Positions 5,721-6,545 of a DNA stretch of 6,545 bases are shown piece by piece. Both the position numbers and the translations under genes were made by a program. The notes below the pieces were generated by a model. That model worked only from the letters and a program-made list of their open reading frames with translations, had not been told where the DNA came from and did not search any database. The stretch comes from an uncultured Gemmatimonadota bacterium. Its GTDB lineage: Bacteria > Gemmatimonadota > Gemmatimonadetes > Gemmatimonadales > Gemmatimonadaceae. The first letter of the stretch is position 1; each line of letters opens with the position of its first letter. The DNA lies in assembly GCA_946479995.1 (NCBI GenBank), contig CAMLIU010000093.1:1-6545 (forward strand), read 5' to 3'.

Positions 5721-6544
5721 GCGCGCTCCATGTACGCGCCGTAGTGCGTGCGCGCGCAGTCGGGGCAGAGGCCGTGCGAGAACCGCACGGCAGAACGGTC
5801 GGCCACGTACTGCTCGAGCGCCTTCCAGGACTCGGACTCGTCCCGGATCGCCTTGCAGTGCATGCAGATGGGGATGAATCCCTGCAGTGCCTCGGTGAGC
5901 GTGGTGCCACGCGTCCGCTCGGCCGTGAGCTCCGCCTCGTACGACGCGCGGAAGAACAGCGCCAGCATCCCCACCCCCGCGCAAAGCTGCATCGTCCACG
6001 AGCTGAAGAAGAGCGCGCCAAGCCGCGGGTTGTCATCGCGCAGCAGCGGCATCACCGCCGAGAGCAGGGCGTAGCCGGCGAGGCCGAGTGCGGCGAGCGT
6101 CCGCTCGGCGCGGGGCAGCGGCGGGAAGGTGAGGAGGCGCCAGCTCGCGGCGAGCATGGTCACGGCCATCGCCCCGAGGTTGAGCGCGATCCCGCCCTGC
6201 GCTGAGAGGAAGGGGTCCACGAACTGCTTCGCGACGAGAAAGAGTGCCGCGGCGCCGAACACCAGTCGGGCGTCAACGCGTCGGCCGCGCAGCTCCTCGG
6301 CGCCAGCCAGCAGGCAGCCGGCCATGACGAGCCGGAGAAAGGCCGCCACGATGGACGGCCAGAGCACGGGCCACGGCGAGCCCCACGCCATCGTCCAGCC
6401 GAGCCGCAAGACGAGCAGCGCCCATGCGGCGGTCCAGTAGAGCAGGAACCGCTCGCGGCGCACGCGCGCCAGGTAGGCGAGGACGATGAAGCAGACGCCG
6501 GCGATCATGACCGGGACGCCGCTGCTCAGGAGTTGGTCGCGCAT
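5717..6544 (-). CDS. Polytopic membrane protein with C-terminal CxxC...SHG-x-CPxC motif
   Basis: The 275 visible residues begin at an ATG one base from the window edge, so the true start may lie further upstream. About seven hydrophobic helices are seen (roughly 10-26, 35-53, 60-82, 95-108, 117-135, 148-168, 178-198). A charged helix (199-220) follows and then the motif IPICMHCKAIRDESESW (224-240) ... FSHGLCPDCA (255-264), with Cys227, Cys230, His257, Cys260 and Cys263. This roughly 45-residue module is well known at the ends of PAS, GAF and receiver-domain proteins in the form CxxCKxIRDxxGYW...FSHGxCPxC; its role is not established, and four cysteines suggest metal binding or redox chemistry. 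Here it follows a membrane domain directly, with no kinase, cyclase or PAS in between. The topology resembles a sensor input domain; the ligand is unknown. The stop overlaps the start of the TPR gene, so the two are likely an operon with matched expression. Confidence 0.84.
   Translation of the reverse strand: MRDQLLSSGVPVMIAGVCFIVLAYLARVRRERFLLYWTAAWALLVLRLGWTMAWGSPWPVLWPSIVAAFLRLVMAGCLLAGAEELRGRRVDARLVFGAAALFLVAKQFVDPFLSAQGGIALNLGAMAVTMLAASWRLLTFPPLPRAERTLAALGLAGYALLSAVMPLLRDDNPRLGALFFSSWTMQLCAGVGMLALFFRASYEAELTAERTRGTTLTEALQGFIPICMHCKAIRDESESWKALEQYVADRSAVRFSHGLCPDCARTHYGAYMERA
5726..5729 (-). promoter_or_regulatory. Ribosome binding site of the TPR membrane gene, inside the upstream gene
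   Basis: GGAG on the minus strand (5729-5726) lies five bases before ATG 5720 and within the last codons of the upstream membrane gene. Together with the ATGA overlap it decides the start codon. Confidence 0.7.
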
Positions 6545-6545
6545 C

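Noticed and set aside
5721..5999. N-terminal extension of the TPR membrane gene upstream of ATG 5720
   Set aside because: The 93 extra residues are an Arg/His/Gly-rich out-of-frame reading of the upstream membrane gene, and the ATGA overlap with a good RBS supports ATG 5720.

Overview
This is a GC-rich (about 70% by eye) bacterial window with five substantial genes, one short hydrolase-like reading frame and two informative non-coding stretches. The gene content (a large STAND ATPase/TPR/SARP-type regulator, a DUF5602-like lipoprotein, an OsmC-family protein, and a membrane protein ending in a CxxC...SHG-x-CPxC motif) and the codon bias fit Gemmatimonadota, or another GC-rich soil phylum with similar content. 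This placement is an inference from style, not from a marker gene.

Left part (1-2951, minus strand): a single long open frame runs from an ATG at 2876 off the left edge, giving 958 visible residues without a stop. It encodes a signal-transduction ATPase with an NB-ARC-type NTPase module first, then a TPR-like helical region, then an OmpR-type DNA-binding domain and a BTAD domain last. The textbook AfsR-type order is the reverse. A strong-looking sigma70 promoter (TTGATG-N17-TATAGT) lies just upstream. Between that promoter and 3300 is a short minus-strand frame that resembles the N-terminal half of an alpha/beta-hydrolase but lacks the nucleophile serine.

Middle part (3301-4612): a 247-bp divergent intergenic region carries several TTAC[C/T]GG-type half-sites at 11- and 33-bp spacing, a perfect 12-bp inverted repeat and other small dyads. 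Rightward from it runs a lipoprotein gene (3548-4474) of the DUF5602/TTHB210-like kind, closed by a near-perfect 20-bp hairpin. An OsmC-family thiol peroxidase-like gene follows (4613-5080).

Right part (5043-6545, minus strand): a polytopic membrane protein with a C-terminal four-cysteine motif overlaps by ATGA a two-helix membrane protein with TPR-like repeats, so the pair is probably a translationally coupled operon. The TPR gene converges on the OsmC gene and overlaps it by 38 bp.

Working model (inference): the SARP-type regulator, the hydrolase-like ORF and the divergent lipoprotein may form one regulatory neighbourhood, because repeated candidate operator elements sit at both the regulator promoter and the divergent region. 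The right-hand membrane pair looks like an independent operon. I found no RNA genes, CRISPR arrays or mobile elements.
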